Source of the DNA: Gallionellaceae bacterium
GTDB lineage: Bacteria > Pseudomonadota > Gammaproteobacteria > Burkholderiales > Gallionellaceae
Assembly: GCA_021731185.1 (NCBI GenBank)
Contig: JAKFXW010000138.1
Location: 1 to 9,075, forward strand
Length of the DNA stretch: 9,075 nucleotides
Direction: 5' to 3'
Both the position numbers and the translations under genes were made by a program. Below, in pieces: positions 6,541 to 9,075 of the stretch; the first letter of the stretch is position 1; every line of letters starts with the position of its first letter. The notes under the pieces were generated by a model, which made no database searches, was not told the origin of the DNA, and saw only the letters and a program-made list of their open reading frames with translations.

Positions 6541-6912
6541 ATGAAGCTGCACATGAACCAGCGCACCAATCAGAATATTTTTACTGCCCACGGCACAGGC
6601 TATGTCAGTGTCAACGGTCAACGCTATGAACATTCACTGGTAGTCATGCCCGAGCAATTACACATTGATTGGCGCGTGTCAGATTTTGATGCGTTGAATG
6701 AAGCTCACTTTAGTTATTTATTCGCCCTGCAACCGGAAATTTTATTATTGGGAACGGGCGCACAGCAAAAATTTCCTCACCCCAGATTATTTCAAACGCT
6801 CATCGCGGCAGGCATTGGCGTAGAAGCCATGAGCACCTCAGCCGCCTGCCGCACTTACAATATTTTGATGAGTGAAGATAGAAAAGTAATAGCTGCGATT
6901 TTAATTGGCTGA
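6541..6912 (+). CDS. Mth938-domain (DUF498/Xcc1710-like) protein
   Basis: Small 123-aa soluble protein that matches in outline the Mth938/DUF498 family, whose eukaryotic relative NDUFAF3 helps assemble respiratory complex I. The bacterial function is not established. Visible family features are a short N-terminal strand region ending in YVSVNGQRYEHSLVVMPE (21-38), W44, the glycine-rich PEILLLGTGAQQKFP (65-79), GIGVEAMSTSAACRTYNIL (91-109), and a closing strand EDRKVIAAILIG. The MKLH start fits betaproteobacterial members as I remember them, and AGGA lies eight bases upstream. It is transcribed away from alaA, an arrangement I recall from related genomes, and converges on the RND transporter gene. 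No catalytic residues can be assigned. Confidence 0.88.
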   Translation: MKLHMNQRTNQNIFTAHGTGYVSVNGQRYEHSLVVMPEQLHIDWRVSDFDALNEAHFSYLFALQPEILLLGTGAQQKFPHPRLFQTLIAAGIGVEAMSTSAACRTYNILMSEDRKVIAAILIG

Positions 6913-6916
6913 CACA

Positions 6917-6937
6917 GTGATTAATCACGCCGTTTTT
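6917..6937 (+). terminator. Possible weak terminator of the Mth938-domain gene
   Basis: The perfect 12-bp palindrome GTGATTAATCAC (6917-6928) starts five bases after the stop codon and is followed by GCCG and TTTTT (6933-6937). Only four pairs can form around a TTAA loop, so the hairpin is weak. Confidence 0.35.
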
Positions 6938-6943
6938 ATTAAA

Positions 6944-7084
6944 GGGCATCTCTAAAAATTCAACTTCCGTCGCCATACTATGTTACTCATAAAAAATTAC
7001 TTCTAACATATCAAACATATGCGTCGGCGCAATTTTTTATTTGCGCCTTGTCTGGCTTAGTAATTTGAATTTTTAGAGGTGTCC
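6944..7084. mobile_element. 141-bp MITE-like element with terminal inverted repeats
   Basis: The left end GGGCATCTCTAAAAATTCAA (6944-6963) matches the reverse complement of the right end (7065-7084) at 18 of 20 positions. Both ends are flanked by TAAA (6940-6943 and 7085-7088), as expected for a 4-bp target duplication. The interior encodes no transposase and has a hairpin, GGCGCAA (7026-7032) with TTGCGCC (7041-7047). The size, ends and 4-bp duplication fit a non-autonomous element mobilised in trans. I think of IS5-type ends, but this is not verified. Its right end reaches into the RND transporter gene. Confidence 0.8.
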
Positions 7085-9075
7085 TAAACCCCTACGCGCC
7101 AGCATTTTTTTAATTGTGACGAGCAAATCATCCACATAAGTAAACACCACCGGGATCACCAGCAAACTTAGCAAGGTCGAAGTAATCAACCCGCCTATCA
7201 CCGCAGTCGCCATCGGTGCGCGAAAACTGGGATCAACACCAAAACCCATCGCCAACGGCAACATACCCGCACCCATCGCAATAGTGGTCATTAAAATCGG
7301 GCGAGCGCGTTTAGAGCAAGAATCTATGAGTGCATCAGTGCGGCTCATGCCATGATCCCGGCGCGCAACAATGGCATATTCCACCAGCAGTATAGAATTT
7401 TTTGTAGCAATGCCAATCAGCATGAGCAAGCCTATCAGCGAGGGCATGGAAAAACTATTTTGCGTAATCAACAGCGCCACAAATGCGCCACCTATTGATA
7501 ATGGCAACGCAGCGAGTATGGTAATGGGCTGTAAGAAATCCTTGAACAACAACACCAGCACAAAATAAACACACATGACGCCGGTCAACATCGCCAGACC
7601 AAAGCCGCCAAATAATTCCTGCATCATTTCTGCATCACCGGATTCTGCACGCTTAACGCCCGGTGGCAGCGCATTCAGGCTGGGCAATTTATTCACTTCT
7701 GCAAACACATCACCCAGACCGCGCCCATTCAACTCGACGCTGATAGTGACATTCCGTCCACGATCACGTCTATCAATCTGCGCCGCGCCGCTATCGATAG
7801 CAATACTGGCCACGTTGCCCAACATAACATTACCATTTTTGCCGGGCACAGGCAGACGCGCCAGCACTTCCAAGTCCTGCCGTGCAAATTCTGGCATCAA
7901 CACGCGTATGGGCACTTGTCGTTGTGATAAATTTAATTTAGCTAAGGCCGCGCTGAAATCCCCTGCCGTCGCTACGCGCACGGTTTCGCCGATGCTGGCA
8001 GCGGTCACGCCCAACTCTGCCATACGGGCAAAATCAGGGCGAATAATAATCTCAGGACGCACTAAACTTGCGCTCGAAGTCACGTTGCCCAAACCGGGCA
8101 AAGTACGCATATCACGTTCCACATTCTGAGCGCTGGTCGCCAACATGCGCGGATCATCCCCCGCTAATACCAACACCAGCTTCTCACCTGCATTGCCCGT
8201 CCCTATCGAAAAACGCACGCCGGGCAACACTTGCAGCTTTTCGCGCAGCTCAGTTTCAAGTTTCTGTTGCGGGCGGGAACGTTCGCTACGCGGCACAAAG
8301 GTCACGAATAAATTTGCGCGGCGCACGTCAGCGGCTGCACCCGCAGAAAAAATATCGCCCTGCGCACCACGTCCCACTGCCGAAAATACCTGCTTGATCT
8401 CTGGCATCTGCGCCAGAATTTGGCGTGCAGATTCAGCCACAGCATGAGTGTCACTCAACGTGCTGCCTGGCGGCAGCTCTAGTGTAACTTGGGTCTTAGC
8501 CAAATCTGGCGCAGGTATAAAAACTTGTGGCAAAAGTGGGATGAGCATCAGCGACGCGACAAAAAATAAAAATGCATACAAAATCGTTTGCCCGCGATGC
8601 GCCAGACACCAGCCAGCCCATTTCAAATAATGCAGCATGAGCTTGCTCGGTCTATCAGCCGCCATCACCACAGGTTTAAGCATGTACGCTGCCATGAGCG
8701 GCGTAAGCAAACGCGCTACAACCAGTGAAGCCATGATCGCCAGTGAAGCCGTCCAGCCAAATTCCTTAAAAAATTTACCAACGATGCCGCTCATGAAGGC
8801 AGTGGGTAAAAACACTGCAACCAGGGTAAATGTGGTCGCCACCACCGCCATACCGATTTCCTCGGTGGCCTCAATCGCGGCTTGATACGCGCTTTTCCCC
8901 ATGCGTAAATGCCGCACAATATTTTCCACTTCCACGATGGCATCGTCCACCAGAATGCCGACCACCAGCGCTAAGGCCAGCAAAGTTACGCCATTTAATG
9001 TCAGGCCTAAATAATACATCCCGACAAATGCCGGAATAATTGACAGCGGTAACGCCGAGGCGGCAATGACCGTGG
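7073..9075 (-). CDS. RND-family efflux transporter, inner-membrane subunit (5' end outside window)
   Basis: Proton-driven pump of the AcrB/HAE-1 type by overall pattern. 666 residues are visible; the frame is open to position 9075, so the Met at 9019 is internal and about 365 N-terminal residues are missing. Visible are TM4 with the proton-relay pair DD in GILVDDAIVEVEN, TM5-6 including FLPTAFMSGIVGKFF, the second periplasmic loop from about VFIPAPDLAKTQV to the DAEMM region, and TM8-12. TM10 has the relay lysine in GIATKNSILLVEY, and TM11 the threonine in RPILMTTIAMG. The substrate cannot be told. Adaptor and outer-membrane genes are not in view. The last three residues (GHL) and the TAA stop lie inside the MITE-like element at 6944-7084. 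Confidence 0.93.
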   Translation of the reverse strand, partial: TVIAASALPLSIIPAFVGMYYLGLTLNGVTLLALALVVGILVDDAIVEVENIVRHLRMGKSAYQAAIEATEEIGMAVVATTFTLVAVFLPTAFMSGIVGKFFKEFGWTASLAIMASLVVARLLTPLMAAYMLKPVVMAADRPSKLMLHYLKWAGWCLAHRGQTILYAFLFFVASLMLIPLLPQVFIPAPDLAKTQVTLELPPGSTLSDTHAVAESARQILAQMPEIKQVFSAVGRGAQGDIFSAGAAADVRRANLFVTFVPRSERSRPQQKLETELREKLQVLPGVRFSIGTGNAGEKLVLVLAGDDPRMLATSAQNVERDMRTLPGLGNVTSSASLVRPEIIIRPDFARMAELGVTAASIGETVRVATAGDFSAALAKLNLSQRQVPIRVLMPEFARQDLEVLARLPVPGKNGNVMLGNVASIAIDSGAAQIDRRDRGRNVTISVELNGRGLGDVFAEVNKLPSLNALPPGVKRAESGDAEMMQELFGGFGLAMLTGVMCVYFVLVLLFKDFLQPITILAALPLSIGGAFVALLITQNSFSMPSLIGLLMLIGIATKNSILLVEYAIVARRDHGMSRTDALIDSCSKRARPILMTTIAMGAGMLPLAMGFGVDPSFRAPMATAVIGGLITSTLLSLLVIPVVFTYVDDLLVTIKKMLARRGLGHL

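Noticed and set aside
7026..7047. GGCGCAA/TTGCGCC stem as terminator for either convergent gene
   Set aside because: No T-run follows the stem on either strand; it is better explained as part of the MITE-like element.
7575..8129. 184-codon open frame on the plus strand
   Set aside because: Antisense to the RND transporter; its composition (many Pro, Arg, Ser, Thr) is typical of a shadow frame.
9017..9019. Met at 9019 as the start of the RND transporter
   Set aside because: The frame is open to the window edge and the residues before the Met continue a membrane segment, so this is an internal Met.

Overview
The window looks like chromosomal DNA of a betaproteobacterium, possibly of the Nitrosomonadales/Gallionellaceae sort. 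This is inferred from an alaA-hom-thrC cluster, an xseB-ispA pair, a Mth938-domain gene divergent from alaA, and E. coli-like protein sequences. GC is about 53% in a hand-counted stretch of hom. No rRNA, tRNA or CRISPR array was seen.

Reading along the minus strand (right to left), the right end (7073-9075) is the C-terminal two thirds of an RND-type efflux transporter whose 5' end lies outside the window. Its last codons and stop fall inside a 141-bp MITE-like element (6944-7084) with near-identical terminal inverted repeats and a 4-bp TAAA flank on each side. Converging on this element is the only plus-strand gene, a small Mth938-domain protein (6541-6912). A 209-bp intergenic region separates it from the divergent amino-acid cluster.

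That cluster is alaA (5042-6331, alanine-forming aminotransferase), hom (3643-4956, homoserine dehydrogenase), an unrecognised 228-aa ORF (2955-3641) and thrC (1516-2958, threonine synthase). Hom makes homoserine and ThrC carries out the last step to threonine; thrB is not present. The unknown ORF is clearly AT-richer (about 38.5% GC by hand count) than hom. It starts one base after the hom stop and overlaps the thrC start by ATGA, so it looks like a later, seamless insertion into an old operon. A nested perfect palindrome (4968-5040) fills most of the alaA-hom gap and touches the hom ribosome binding site.

Farther left, a 296-bp gap (1220-1515) holds a 150-bp imperfect palindrome and one copy of a 20-bp direct repeat. 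The other copy is inside the coding tail of xseB (914-1219, exonuclease VII small subunit). xseB overlaps ispA (25-921, farnesyl diphosphate synthase) by 8 bp, and the ispA stop overlaps a possible start of the next gene (TAATG) at the window edge.

The core genes are ordinary. The parts worth attention are the unknown operon-embedded ORF, the small palindromic/MITE-like elements at gene borders, and the element that supplies the stop codon of the RND gene. I did not find evidence of a complete new multi-gene system.
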